DNA of 64,000 bases from Zanthoxylum bungeanum (Eukaryota > Streptophyta > Magnoliopsida > Sapindales > Rutaceae): assembly GCA_019454045.1 (NCBI GenBank), contig SKCR01023739.1:62001-126000 (forward strand), read 5' to 3'. This document shows, piece after piece, positions 10,687 through 21,923 of the stretch (positions are counted from its first letter, which is position 1; every line of letters starts with the position of its first letter). The notes below the pieces were generated by a model. The model saw nothing but the letters and a program-made list of their open reading frames with translations, ran no database searches and was not told where the DNA came from. The translations under genes were made by a program, and so were the position numbers.

Positions 10687-12582
10687 GTCAAACTTCGTCC
10701 GACGATCCCGGCTCATGGGTGAACCTCCCTACCACCTTCGCAAGACTCGTAGTGTGCTAGCACTTGCGGTTTTCACCATGAAAACCCCAACTCTTGCTTC
10801 CCTAGCTCACGGTTTTAAGCTTCAAAAACAGTCCATGGGCGTGAGAGAAGAGAGCATATTTTGAGAGAGATGAAAGAAATGTGTAATTGTTAAAGTGTTA
10901 TTTGCATTTTTCATTTCAAGTGTATCTTATACACTTTCCTTAATTTCAAATGCATTTTAACTTTAATTTGCATTTCATTTGCCTTTTTGAATGTCAAACC
11001 ATTAAAGCAAATACTATGCACATCAACTTTAAGTCATGTCAACTTTAAGTCATGTCACATGTCTTTCAATCAATCAATCACATCAATCAATCAATCAATC
11101 AATCACTCAAAGTGACTTTTGATTTGACGCTCGATGCGACTGATTAATTTGACGCTTGATGCGACTTACGACACCGCACTCGAATTCGAAATACGAATGC
11201 GCTCGCAATCACACTCGGGCTCGGGTTCGCTAATTCTAAATTAACGATTTTTCCGTCGCGTCGTAATTAAATGATTACGCCTAGCGAATTCACTATTCAC
11301 GTCGCTAACGAATTAATTCTAAATTAATTCGTTCGCCCGAATTAAAATCTAATTTTAATTCCGCGTCGAAATCTAATTTCGTTTAATATATCGAATATAT
11401 TAATTTACCGATTAATTCCAAATTAATCGTTATCTCTCTCTAGACGATATTTTATCCTAGATAAAATATCTCCGTAATTAATCCTAGATTAATTTTCTCT
11501 CTCTTTTTATTAATCCCAGATTATTCAAGAGTGCGAGTTGTGCGTCATCGTGGATTATCGGGAAGCGACCCATGAGATCTCCGGATAATTTGGCAGTAAA
11601 TACGGTCGTCGGTGTAACCGAATCACGTACGTACCAAGTACTACGTTCTACTACGATTTACGAGACAAGGTCTACTCCTAGCAAAGTACCAAGTCTACCC
11701 AATTCTCCGGACATATCCTTATAAGAATATTTAGATCTATATCAAGCGTAGTATACAATCGTATTGTGCATATCGGCCCAGTATCGGATAGTCACGTGTT
11801 AGGGCTGGGGCTGGATAAGTGTCTACCCCGTCCGAAACACATATCGGATGTCTGGTAATTAGTCTCTATAATCGGATATTCATGACCTGGTCATAATATC
11901 ACGATTGGATGCGCATCACTTAAGAGCACTAATACCGTATCCTGCGTGACATCATCTCCAATATGACTGGAGTGATACTTCCGTCTCGACATCACACCCA
12001 ATACTCTACGACTCTCTGATAAACCCAGAAGTGGTAGACACAGAACCTGGTCAGGGTCCCAACCACCAAAACAAAGTTTATCGATTATCGTAAGTATTAG
12101 CGATGCAAGTCTCAGGTTAAGACTATACACACCTACCTTGACTTCGGCCTCCCATAGACACATAGTCATAATACCAATGGGATTCCGAGGGGTCTATCCA
12201 GAGCGAAGCTGTTTCCCGTACCATCGGTGAAACACGACCTCCTATCGTACTTGCATAAGTCTCCAACACTTATATATATGAGAACTATGCCGTTGTGCCC
12301 TCACAACGCGCACAAGTGCAATACTAGCCTATTCCGCATTATCGATGTCCAGTCTCGATAATACTACGGCTAGGGATATTTAATGATTAATCCTTCGTGG
12401 ACTGATAATGTCTCATATCATCCTCAATCCAGGAACTAATCATAGGGACCTCTCTTCATTTATATATCTATGGTGATCTAATCACAATGATGAGAGTGCA
12501 ATTTCCTTGTTACATAGTTAATTTGCTACAGCAACACAATGATCTGAGCAAATAGTGACGCTATGGGTCATATTATCCAACA
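10687..12582 (-). repeat. Copia-3 5' LTR, truncated
   Basis: Aligns with 3868-5739 of the other LTR and ends TATTATCCAACA. The first ~210 bases of the plus-strand reading (3658-3867) are missing here. Small ORFs inside are shared by all LTR copies and are not genes. Confidence 0.92.
12458..12466 (-). promoter_or_regulatory. Candidate TATA box in Copia-3 5' LTR
   Basis: TATATAAAT on the minus strand, about 116 bases inside the LTR start. The same word occurs at 21486-21494 in Copia-2 and 40064-40072 in Copia-4 at similar depth (107-118 bases). That conservation is the only support. Confidence 0.4.
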
Positions 12583-12587
12583 GTACT

Positions 12588-13514
12588 ATTTTTTTACCGA
12601 TTTACAAGACATGGTTGGCTTCTAGCAAAGTACTGTGCCTACCCAATTCTCCAGAAATATTCTTATAGGAATATATAATCTTTGTCAGACGTAGTATACG
12701 TAGTATTACGTATTACGATCCAGTATCTGATGTCACATGCAAGGCTTGGGGCTAGAAAAGTGTCTGTCCCGTACGAAGCATATATCGGATCACAAGCAAC
12801 TAGTCTCTTTAATTGGGTAATCATGACCTTGTCATATTATTCCGATGGTTGCAACACATTAGAGCACAAGTTCTGAATCCCTGTGTGATCATCATCTTCA
12901 TATGACTGAAGTGATTCTTCTGTCTTGACATTACATCCAATACACTACGATTCTCAATAAACCTAGAAAAGGCATACACGTAACCTGTTAAAGTCCCGGA
13001 CGGCCAAAACAAAGCGTATTGATTGTCGCAAGTACTAGCGATGTAAGTCTTAGGTTAAGACCAAATACACCTACCCTGATTCGGATTACCATAGACACAT
13101 AGTCATACTACCAATGGGATTTCGAGAGGTCTATCCAGAGTTAAGCTGTTTCCGTATCATCGGTAAACACAACCTCCTATCACACTTGCATAAGTATCCA
13201 ATACTTAAATATATGAGAACTATGCCGTTACGCTTCCATATCATGCACAAGTACAATACTAGTCTATTCTGTATTATCGATGTCCATTCTCGATAGTACT
13301 ACGACTAGGGATATTTAATGATTAAACCATTATGGATTGATAATGACTCATATCTTGTAATCCGTAACTAATCCTAAGGACTTTTACCATTTATATATTA
13401 ATGTAATCAAATTACAAAATGATAAAATATAAATTCCATTGTCACATAGTTAATTTGTACAAAACCACAATGTCTTTTACAAATAGTGACGGTATAGGTC
13501 ATAGTTGTCCAACA
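12588..13514 (-). repeat. Copia-2 3' LTR, inner segment
   Basis: Resumes the Copia-2 LTR after the GTACT target copy at 12583-12587 and aligns with 20690-21612. It ends TTGTCCAACA next to the polypurine tract. It is clearly more diverged from its partner than the Copia-4 LTRs are from each other. Confidence 0.93.
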
Positions 13515-13515
13515 A

Positions 13516-13527
13516 TCTCCCACTTGG
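13516..13527 (-). other. Copia-2 polypurine tract
   Basis: TCTCCCACTTGG on the plus strand; a purine-rich tract on the minus strand directly before the 3' LTR start at 13514. Confidence 0.9.
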
Positions 13528-14100
13528 CCTATAGCCAGTCATTCAAGCATCTAACACCTGAACTATGTATATATCGTTCAAACGTTTGTTGAGGAATAAC
13601 TTTCGTCAACGGATCTGTGATATTGTCCTCTGATTCGACCTTCTCGATCTTCACATCGCCACGATGTATGATCTCACGAATCAGATAGAAAGTCGAAGAA
13701 CATGCTTGGATCGTTGATGAGACCGTTGTTCCTTAGCCTATACTATAGCCCCGTTATTGTCATAATATAATGGAATGGCTCAACTGCTAGCGGAACTACT
13801 CCTAATCTAATTAGGAATTTTCAGATCCAAACTGCCTCTTTCGTTGCTTCAGCTGCAGCAATATACTCTTCTTTTGTTGTTGAATCGGCAACAGTCTCTT
13901 GCTTGGAAGATTTCCAGCTTACTGCTCCGTTGTTCAAACAAAATATGCACCCAGATTGTGACTTGCAGTCGTCTTTGTTAGTTTGGAAACTTACATCGGT
14001 ATACCCAGTTACCTCAAGTCCTCCATCTCCATAGATTAAGAAGGCATCCTTAGTTCGTCTAAGATACTTAAGCATGTTCTTAACCGACATCCAGTGACCT
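13528..14100 (-). pseudogene. pol: Copia-2 RNase H, near-complete but broken
   Basis: The open piece 14090-13821 includes LKYLRRTKDAFLIYGD, GYTDVSF, VSWKSSKQETVADSTT and EEYIAAAEA, the usual copia RNase H series with its D/E/D residues. After a stop the domain continues in degraded form to about 13530; NITDPLTK, near the usual copia C-terminus, can still be read around 13600. RNase H removes the RNA template during reverse transcription. Confidence 0.88.
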
Positions 14101-15010
14101 TCACCAGGATCGTCCTAATAGCGACTACACATGCTCAAACCATACGAGACATCAGATCGTGTACATATAATGGCATACATGTCCGACTGCCGAGGCGAAA
14201 GGTATCCGACTCATGTTGTCTCTCTCATCTTGAGTTTTAGGACATATGTCCTTAGATAGAGTGACGCCATATTACACTGGAAATAGTCCCCTCTTGGACT
14301 GATCCATGTTGAATCTCTTCAACACTTTGTTAATGTACGTACTCTGGGAGAGTCCAAGCAGCTTTCTAGATCTATCCCGGCAGATCTTTATTCATAGAAT
14401 TAAGATTGTTTCTCACAGATCCTTTATAGATAATTTTAATGAAAGCCATGCTTTCACCGATGTTAACATTGGAATGTCATTGCCGATAAGCAATACATCA
14501 TCAACATAAAGGACAATGAATATCAGTGCGCTTCCACTAACCTTCTTATATACACAAAGATCATCCTCGCTTTGAATGAAATCATAATCCTTTGTGATCT
14601 CATCAAAATGTTGGTTCCAAGAACGCGATGCTTGCTTTAATCCATAAATTGATCGATTTAACTTACAAACATTGTTTGAAAGTCGTGGTATGACTAAATC
14701 GTCAGGCTGTTGTATATAAACATCCTCCAATAGGTTTCCTTTAAGAAAAGCGGTTTTGATGTCCATCTGTCATATCTCATAATCGAAATATGCAGCAATA
14801 GCAAGCATTATCTGAATGGATTTAATCATGGTAACGGGTAAAAAAGTTTCGTCGTAATCGACACCATGTCGTTGACGATACCCTTTCGTTACAAGCCTAG
14901 CTTTGTACGTTTGTACATTGCCATCCATTGTCAGTCTTCTTCTTGAAGTCCAATTTGCAACCAATAGGTTTAACGCATTCTGGTGCATCAACCAGTGTCC
15001 AAACTTGGTT
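14101..15010 (-). pseudogene. pol: Copia-2 reverse transcriptase with intact YVDD
   Basis: Open pieces are 14991-14770 and 14766-14413. Visible motifs are the KGYRQRHGVDYDETF box, MDIKTAFLKGNL, IYGLKQASRSWN and LYVDDVLLIGNDI, with YVDD at 14497-14508. A stop near 14767 and another near 14410 interrupt the frame. The domain order and motifs are those of copia RT. This is the best-preserved RT of the Copia-2/3/4 group and shows what the other two lack. Confidence 0.92.
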
Positions 15011-15472
15011 GGTGTACATGGAATCCATTTCGAACTTCATGGCTTCTTGCCATAAAGCGGAATCGATATTTTGTATTGCTTCCTCATACGTAGCCGGCTC
15101 ATTATCCTCAATAAGATTGATATCTATATGAGGTGTGATCAGAAACCCATACCTCTTAGGTTGTCTTCTGCCTCTCTCTGACCTACGCGGTTCTTGTGTA
15201 TTCGAAGATTGTGGTACAATCTCATCCTTGATGGACTGTTCATGTTCCGTTAAGGATTCTGTGCGAGGAACAGTGTCACTCCGATTTTCATCGAGTTCTA
15301 CTTTCATCCCACTTACCACTGCATTTAGTAATTCCTTCTCAAGGAAAACAGCATGTAGAGCAAAAAATACTTTGTTCTCTTGTGGGTGATAGAAGTAATA
15401 TCTTTTGGTTTCCGTAGGATATCCTATAAATAGGCATTTATCCGATTTGGGTTCTAGTTTGATACCTTCCAA
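14897..15472 (-). pseudogene. pol: Copia-2 integrase C-terminus and linker to reverse transcriptase
   Basis: A 191-codon open piece. It starts in the integrase C-terminal region (KCLFIGYPTETKRYYF), passes through an acidic linker (EPRRSERGRRQPKRYGF) and enters the RT N-terminus (ATYEEAIQ...WQEAMKFEMDSM, NQVWTLVD). The final dozen residues run out of frame where a frameshift joins the next RT piece near 14940. This is the longest uninterrupted coding piece of Copia-2 besides 16468-15830. Confidence 0.9.
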
Positions 15473-16468
15473 ACATTTGACATACGCCCAGCAACCCTAA
15501 ATCTTCAGGAATGAGAAACCCGGTTTCTTTCCTGTCCATATTTCATACGGAGTCTGTTGAACAGACTTTGACGGAACCTTATTCAAAATAAGCATTGAAC
15601 TGTTCAATGCATATCCCCAGAAGGAAATAAGTAGCTTTGTGCGAATCATCATAGACCTTACCATGTCTCATAAAGTTCGGTTTCACTGTTCGGACACACC
15701 GTTTAATTGTGGTGTTCCAGGAGGAGTCCACTGTGAAAGAATACCATATTCTTTCAAGTAATGAAGAAACTCATTGCTTAAGTATTCGCCACCACGGTCT
15801 GACCGTAATGTCTTAATACTTTTGCCGGTCTATTTTTCAACTTCGTGTCGAAACTCTTTGAATTTCTCAAAGGTTTCCAACTTGTGTCTCATAAGATACA
15901 CATAACCATAACGCGATGCATCATCCGTAAAAGTTATGAAGTATTCATATCCACCTCTAGCCTGGCTAGACATGGGCCCACAAACATCACTATGAACAAG
16001 GGCTAACAGTTTTTCTGTGTCACGTACATCCTTTCCGCTAAAAGGTGTTTTAGTCATTTTTCCTAATAAACAAGATTTGCAGAGGTCATATGAGTTTGGA
16101 TCAAATCCGTCCAAGTACCCACTCTTTGAAAGTGTGGATATACGTGTATTGTTTATGTGTCCTAGACGATAATGCCACATGTAAGTTTCATCTTTGTTAC
16201 TAACTTTAAGCATTTTGTTTGTTTTATTATATGTTTGAGATTGATTAAAATTCAAAATATAAAGACCATTTTTTGCATCAGCAATGCAAATTTCCACATC
16301 ATTTTTATACATAAAACACTCATTGTTTCTAAATACAAAAGTATACCCACATTGGGTTAACATAGATACAGAAATAATATTCCTAGTCAAATTATGTACA
16401 AAATAACAGTTTGTAAGTTCAAGTACATGCCCCGATGGCAGTTCCAAAACATAAGTGCCAACGGCCAA
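15473..16468 (-). pseudogene. pol: Copia-2 gag-pre-integrase and integrase core
   Basis: The 212-codon open piece 16468-15830 contains HYRLGH and CKSCLLGK (zinc-binding region), LVHSDVCGP (first catalytic Asp) and FTDDASRYGYVYL. It ends at a stop near 15830. The following 350 bases are degraded by stops and frameshifts but still encode LRSDRGGEY near 15785-15810. Integrase inserts the cDNA into the host chromosome. Confidence 0.9.
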
Positions 16469-16479
16469 AACGGTAACTC

Positions 16480-16860
16480 GTGTCCCATTTCCAACACGGA
16501 GGTCAATCTCTCATGAGGCTAGTCTCCTGCTAATCTGCAGATCCTGCACATCAGTACATATATGAGTACCACAACCAGAATCAAAAATCCAATTTTTAAA
16601 ACAAGTAGTAGACATGTTTATTTCTATAACAAACATACCTGAAGCTAGTGCCTTGCCCGCTTTGATTTCCTTCATGTGCACCATGTACTCGCAGTAGTCA
16701 CGTTTCTAGTGACCGCGCATCCCGTACTGCAGACATACATCTTAGGATTTGTCCTTAGGCTTCCCAAAGCCCTTTGACGATTTGGCCTTGCCCTTCTTCT
16801 TATGCTTCTTCTTCTTTACACCTCCAGTCGCCTTGGGCCAAGCCCTCAGAGTCTGAGACG
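16480..16860 (-). pseudogene. pol: Copia-2 protease active site and zinc-knuckle linker, degraded
   Basis: The minus strand reads WIFDSGCGTHIC around 16555-16600, matching the copia retropepsin active site DSGC. Upstream (16680-16860) is a Lys-rich linker and a broken knuckle-like segment with stops. No continuous frame joins this to gag. Confidence 0.75.
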
Positions 16861-16893
16861 TTGACGCAAAGTGCGCCTCGCGCTTCTTGCCCT

Positions 16894-17253
16894 TTAGAAG
16901 CTCATTTTAACTTCTTTCAGTATAGCCATTAACTCTATAAGAATATCAACTTGGTTCATCATATTATAGTTCATGATGAACCCACTCCAAGTGTCAGGGA
17001 GAGACTGTAAGATCAAATCTATGGAAGTCTCAGCCTCGAAGATGATGCCCATCTGTCCCAGATGCTCAATGTCAGCAATCATATGTGAGACATGATGTTC
17101 AACAGACGTACCCTCTGACATGCGAGAACGAAAGAGCTTCTTCTGCAACTCATATCTTTGCGATCTAAGATTAGATTGGTGAAGATCATGCAACTTCACC
17201 AACATGTTATAGGGATCCCATCCCTTATTCTGTCGACGGAATTGTTGAGTCAT
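16894..17253 (-). pseudogene. gag: Copia-2 gag capsid fragment
   Basis: A 119-codon open piece with the copia gag (UBN2-type) pattern: W-x-PYNMLVKLHDLH, LQKKLFRSRMSEGTSVEHHV, IADIEHLGQMG, LILQSLPDTWSGFIMNYN. The N-terminal part of a normal gag is not open upstream. Copia-3 and Copia-4 have nothing homologous at the corresponding place. Confidence 0.88.
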
Positions 17254-19674
17254 AGCAGCAAGTATAATGGACTAAGCAGTAGAGTTGTCATCGCTATGAG
17301 TCTTCCAAAGATCTAGCTCAAGCAACTGATCAGGTCCGGGCTTAGGCCCAAGATGTCTCTCTATAGTATAGAGCAACTTCTCGGATCAAAGGACAATCTT
17401 GAGATTCATTTCCCAGTCAGAAAAGTTTGTGCCATTGAAGACATTCTCACCCATGATAATGTCTCTGACACTATTCTTTCCCGTCATCTTAACTACGATA
17501 GTCAAACTATCCAATTAACAATGTATGGGTATAACTGTTACAAGAAAAATAATATAATATTAGTCCAGCTAATAAGAATAATTGACGAAATAATTTGAAA
17601 GTGCTTAAAGCTAAGTATTTGAACGAAATTGTAAATTCAATACTAGCCTCCCATTATTTTTTGACGAGCCTCTAATCCTCTGTTGAGTACTCGGGAAACC
17701 CAGTTTTCTAGTGGGCTAGGATCCAGTTAAATACCACACAACCTTGATTTTGGCCAACAAGGTGTATGATATTTAACTAGGTAGATCTATAAGATCAATT
17801 GGATCTCATCCAATTCCTAGATCCGGTAGGTGGACCTCCAAGTCCGAAACATATATACAATATATATGCCAATATATCCAATATATTTTCCTTACCTTTT
17901 CCCTCTGAATCAACTAAGCATTCGCTTTGGCACAACAAGCTTAATGATTCTAGTTAAGCGGGACCCATTGACTTTAGAAAGCTTCGTAATCGATGTCAAT
18001 GGACAAGAAGTGATCTTGACTTTGGCCAACAAATCACAACTTGGACAAGACACACGATATGCAACAAAGCCTTCATGATTCAAACACATCCGCGATGGAC
18101 AAAGGTCTTGATTTTAGCCAACAAACCAGTGCCAATCATGGATCTTGAATGAATCACTCAATGGAAGGAAAATACTTAATATTTATTGAGGGTTTTTCAT
18201 GTAAATTGGCAACTAATTTATTTTCTTTGTTAGGTTTCATTATACACCCTTAAGCATGCATTCTAAAAGCATAATAAGGCACAGAAACTAAATTAAATGA
18301 TATACGGATGGATATCTAACAAATTATTCCTAGAACAAATCACTATCTTTCCTCTCCGCGGCTAGCACTATTCTAACTTCTTCCAAATTACATAATACAA
18401 TTAAAGAAACCTCATTTACATTGAGGGGAATTAGGTGAGAAGAGAATTACAAAGAATCAAGAGATAAGGCTGGACACGCAGGTCCAATTTAATAAATTCT
18501 AAATTTACAATATATTCCAAAATTGCCCTTTCCCTTCTAATATCCATCCGATATACATTATTCATTCAACACATCCACATATTCACACAAAGCATGTTAT
18601 TCAATCAATCTAATCCAATTAATTAATCTTTGAATTACGTGATCATCCAATATTCAAACAATGAATTGATTTGTGCAAGTCCAACTCATTTAAGAATAAG
18701 TACTCAAAGTTCGAATTCTTGAATTATATCAAACTACAATTTAAATCTAATTTAATTTGTATTCAATGCTAATTCTATATTTAATTCCAAATTAAATAAT
18801 TACACTTTTAATGCACCTTTTACGACTTAGATTCCAAATCTAATCTTAATGGGTCTCAAAGCCTAATTTAACATCCAATGTCGTTTAATTAAAGTCCAAT
18901 GGGCTTTCAATAAATTTCTTAAGGCATGGACTTTGGTCAATATGGGTCAAACCCAAATACCAAAGCCCAATTAAGGAATCACTCTATTTGCCAAGAAACC
19001 AATTTAGGCCCATTAGGCCCAATTAAACATTAAAATGTCCATTTGTTATTTTTGGACTTAATGAAATGGTTTAGGCCCAATTTGGATCCAATCTAATTGT
19101 CCTAAACCATCTTGGCCCAACCAAGCCCATTAGGCCCAAATACAACATTATAAGCTTAATTCCAAATTAAGCCCAACTAATTAAATTTTAATATTCCAAA
19201 TATCATGATTTAATTAATTAAAGTGCTTAGTCATGATTAACTTATTTAAATTAACATTTCCAAAATATAATCTAATTAATTAAGCATGCTTAATCATCAT
19301 CAATACATGTCCAACATTATTGAATCAAAAATCATCTCATTTACATGCTTTGAAGCTCACGACATTATTATGGATTTTATATCTGATTCCGTTTTCAATC
19401 CGATTGAATCTTAGATCAATATATCCATGTCTTTTAACTCATCCAACGATCAAAAAACAAAAAAATACCATGACTTTAAGGTTATTGTTGCATTCGTCCA
19501 ACATACATAAATTGGGGAAAATTAATCCAATTCAATTTTCGTCAAATTGATCATATATATCTCTAAGTTATCCATATATAAGCATACTCAAATAAACAAT
19601 TTGGTTAAATCATGCTCAAATAAAATTAACCCAAATTTTAGAATATAAACCCTAAGTATATTTCATGCTCATTA
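17254..19674 (-). other. Copia-2 gag N-terminal remnant and long untranslated leader
   Basis: About 2.4 kb without convincing coding capacity. The first 350 bases (minus strand, before gag) probably hold the decayed gag start. From about 17600 it aligns with the Copia-3/4 leaders. Three copies of a motif close to CTTGACTTTGGCCAACAA lie at 17743, 18015 and 18106. The remainder is AT-rich with many short GGCCCA/TGGGCC words around 18960-19140. Confidence 0.75.
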
Positions 19675-19689
19675 GGCTCCATGATACCA
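19675..19689 (-). other. Copia-2 primer-binding site
   Basis: GGCTCCATGATACCA on the plus strand reads TGGTATCATGGAGCC on the minus strand, one base from the LTR. It is a methionine-tRNA-type site and puts the 5' LTR at 19691-21612. Confidence 0.92.
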
Positions 19690-19690
19690 T

Positions 19691-21612
19691 TGTTTGGTTT
19701 CTAAAGTGTTCCAAGATCATATAAAGCAATGAAATAATATGAATAGAAAAGTAAGAATGGCGGAATCATACTTACAAAGATCGGATTTAGGAGGTGTTGA
19801 AAAAAAACTTTTGTTCATTTGAGAAGTCTCCAAGCTTCCTCTTTGAAATGTTGAATCCAAGCTCCAAGCTTTTGAGTTGTGAGATTCCAAGCTCAAAGGT
19901 TGGTTTCCCTAACACCTTATATGATTCTTTGATTGAGTGTGCTAGCACAAATTGAAACAAATTTTGCCTTTGAGTGAATAGCAACTTTCGGCCAAAGAGC
20001 AAAATGGAGGGACAGTTTTTTTCTTGTTTTTTCGTGAATGAGAGAGTGGTGAAGCAAGTTGATCTTTGTTGACTTGTGTTTTAATTTCAAAAATTAAAAT
20101 AATGATATACTAAATTTGGTATATGTAAACAACAAATCAAGTTTGAGTGAGGAATAAGTCATCACCAAAAATCTCCACTAACTTCCATCACCAAAAAGGT
20201 GAAAGGATGACTAGTAATGTGACATATGGGCCCCACTTGATTCAAAATCTGAGTGGGCCAGCATACACTCCCAGGCTCGGGTTTGTTAATTCCGAATTAA
20301 TGAATTTTTTGTTGCGACGTAATTAAATCAAATTTCATTAAACAATTCTGCCTAAGTAAAATTACTATTCATGTTGCTCGGGAATTAATTCTAAATTAAT
20401 TCGTTTGCCCGAATTAAAATCCAATTTTAATTCCGCATTGAAATCTAATTTTGTTTAATATATCAAATATATTATTTTATCGATTAATTCCAAATTAATC
20501 ATTCTCTCTCTTCAAATAGTATTTTATCCTAGATAAAATCTCTCCGTAATTAATCCTAGATTAATTATGTTTGAATAATACATCATCGGTTAATCTTCGA
20601 GAAGCGACCCCTGAGATCCCGGGATATGTTGGCAGTAAATCCGGTCGCCGGACTATCCAAACACGTACGTATCTCGTACTACATTTTTACCGATTTACAA
20701 GACATGGTTGGCTTCTAGCAAAGCACCGTGCCTACCCGATTCTCCATAAATATTCTTAATGGAATATATAATCTTTGACAGGCGTAATATACGTAGTATT
20801 GCGTATTAAGATCCAATATCTGATGTCACATGTAAGGCCTGGGGATGGAAAAATATCTGCCCCGTACGAAGCATATATCGGATCACAAGAAACTAGTCTC
20901 TTTAATCGGGTAATCATGACCTTGTCACATTATCCCGATGGTTGCAACACATTAGAGCACAAGTTCTGTATCCTTGTGTGATCATCATCTTCATATGACT
21001 GAAGTGATACTTCCGTCTTGACATTACATCCAATAGACTACGATTCTCCATAAACCCAGAAGAGGCGTACACGGAACCTGTTAAAGTCCCGTACGACCAG
21101 AATAAAAGCGTATTGATTGTCGCAAGTACTTGCGATGTAAGTCTCAAGTTAAGACCAAATACACCTACCACCCTGATTCAGATTACCATAGACACATAGT
21201 CATACTACCAATGAGATTCCGATGGGTCTATCCAGAGCGAAGCTGTTTCCGTACCATCGGTAAACACAATCTCCTATCACACTTGTATAAGTATCAAATA
21301 CTTAAATATATGAGAACTATACTGTTACGCTTCCATAACACGCACAAGTGCAATACTAGTCTATTCCGCATTATCGATGTCCAATCTCGATAATATTATG
21401 ACTAGGGATATTTAATCATTAAACCGTTATGGATTGATAATGTCTTATATCTTGTAATCCGGAACTAATCATAAGGACTTTTACCATTTATATATTAAAG
21501 TAATCAAATTACAAAATGATAAAATGCAAATTCCATTGTCACATAGTCAATTTGTACAAAAACCACAATGTCTTTTACAAATAGTGACGCTATGGGTCAT
21601 AGTTTTCCAACA
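19691..21612 (-). repeat. Copia-2 5' LTR (1922 bp)
   Basis: Begins TGTTTGGTTTCT and ends TTTCCAACA. It aligns with the split 3' LTR over its full length. A candidate TATA box (TATATAAAT, minus strand) is at 21486-21494. Its ORFs are not conserved as proteins. Confidence 0.95.
21486..21494 (-). promoter_or_regulatory. Candidate TATA box in Copia-2 5' LTR
   Basis: TATATAAAT on the minus strand, 118 bases inside the LTR start, conserved with the same position in Copia-3 and Copia-4 LTRs. Confidence 0.4.
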
Positions 21613-21923
21613 AGTATGAGTTATGGAATGGAAAGAGACCGAGTCTTAAGTATGTTAAGATTTGGGGTTGTTCTGCCTATGTAAGAGTTACACAGCGGGA
21701 TAAACTTGCACCTAGAGGGTACAAGTATCAATTCATTGGATATCCTAAAAATTCATGGGATATCTGTTATATGATCCCGAGAATTGAAATGTGTTCATTG
21801 CTCGAAATGCACCTTTCTTAGAAACACATTTTGTGTTAGAAGTGCAGATCATAGAATGATTTATTTAGATGAAGTCAATCATAGTAACATTGAATCGACG
21901 ATTGAACCAGAAGTCTGGAAGAT
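21613..21923 (+). pseudogene. pol: Copia-1 integrase C-terminus, continued after Copia-2
   Basis: Resumes with a segment encoding YELWNGKRPSLKY, KIWGCSAYVRV and KYQFIGYP, the standard copia integrase C-terminal region, then degrades by frameshift into the linker. The preceding half is at 2098-2691. Confidence 0.88.

Larger units (their letters stand above)
3658..12582 (-). mobile_element. Copia-3: non-autonomous copia element inserted in the Copia-2 LTR
   Basis: Starts TGTTGAGTTT, ends TATCCAACA, and is flanked by perfect GTACT duplications (3653-3657 and 12583-12587). The left LTR is complete; the right LTR lacks its first ~210 bases together with the adjacent primer-binding site. The interior resembles Copia-2 pol, but it lacks the capsid part of gag, lacks the RT catalytic segment and has many frameshifts. 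Copia-4 at 30280-40179 is a sister copy with the same lesions. Confidence 0.95.
2692..21612 (-). mobile_element. Copia-2: minus-strand copia element carrying Copia-3
   Basis: The boundaries are set by the join in the Copia-1 integrase: ...ACTCCGTAT before 2692 and GTATGAGTTATGGAA after 21612. The flanking 5-mers are CGTAT (2687-2691) and AGTAT (21613-21617), a target duplication with one later change. The LTRs are 2692-13514 (interrupted by Copia-3) and 19691-21612. A polypurine tract beside the left LTR and a primer-binding site beside the right LTR put the element on the minus strand. Its own length is about 10.0 kb. It has recognisable gag, protease, integrase, RT and RNase H, all with lesions. 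Confidence 0.95.

Noticed and set aside
3658..12582. Copia-3 and Copia-4 as one segmental duplication
   Set aside because: They have different perfect target duplications and different host sequences at both ends, so they are separate insertions.
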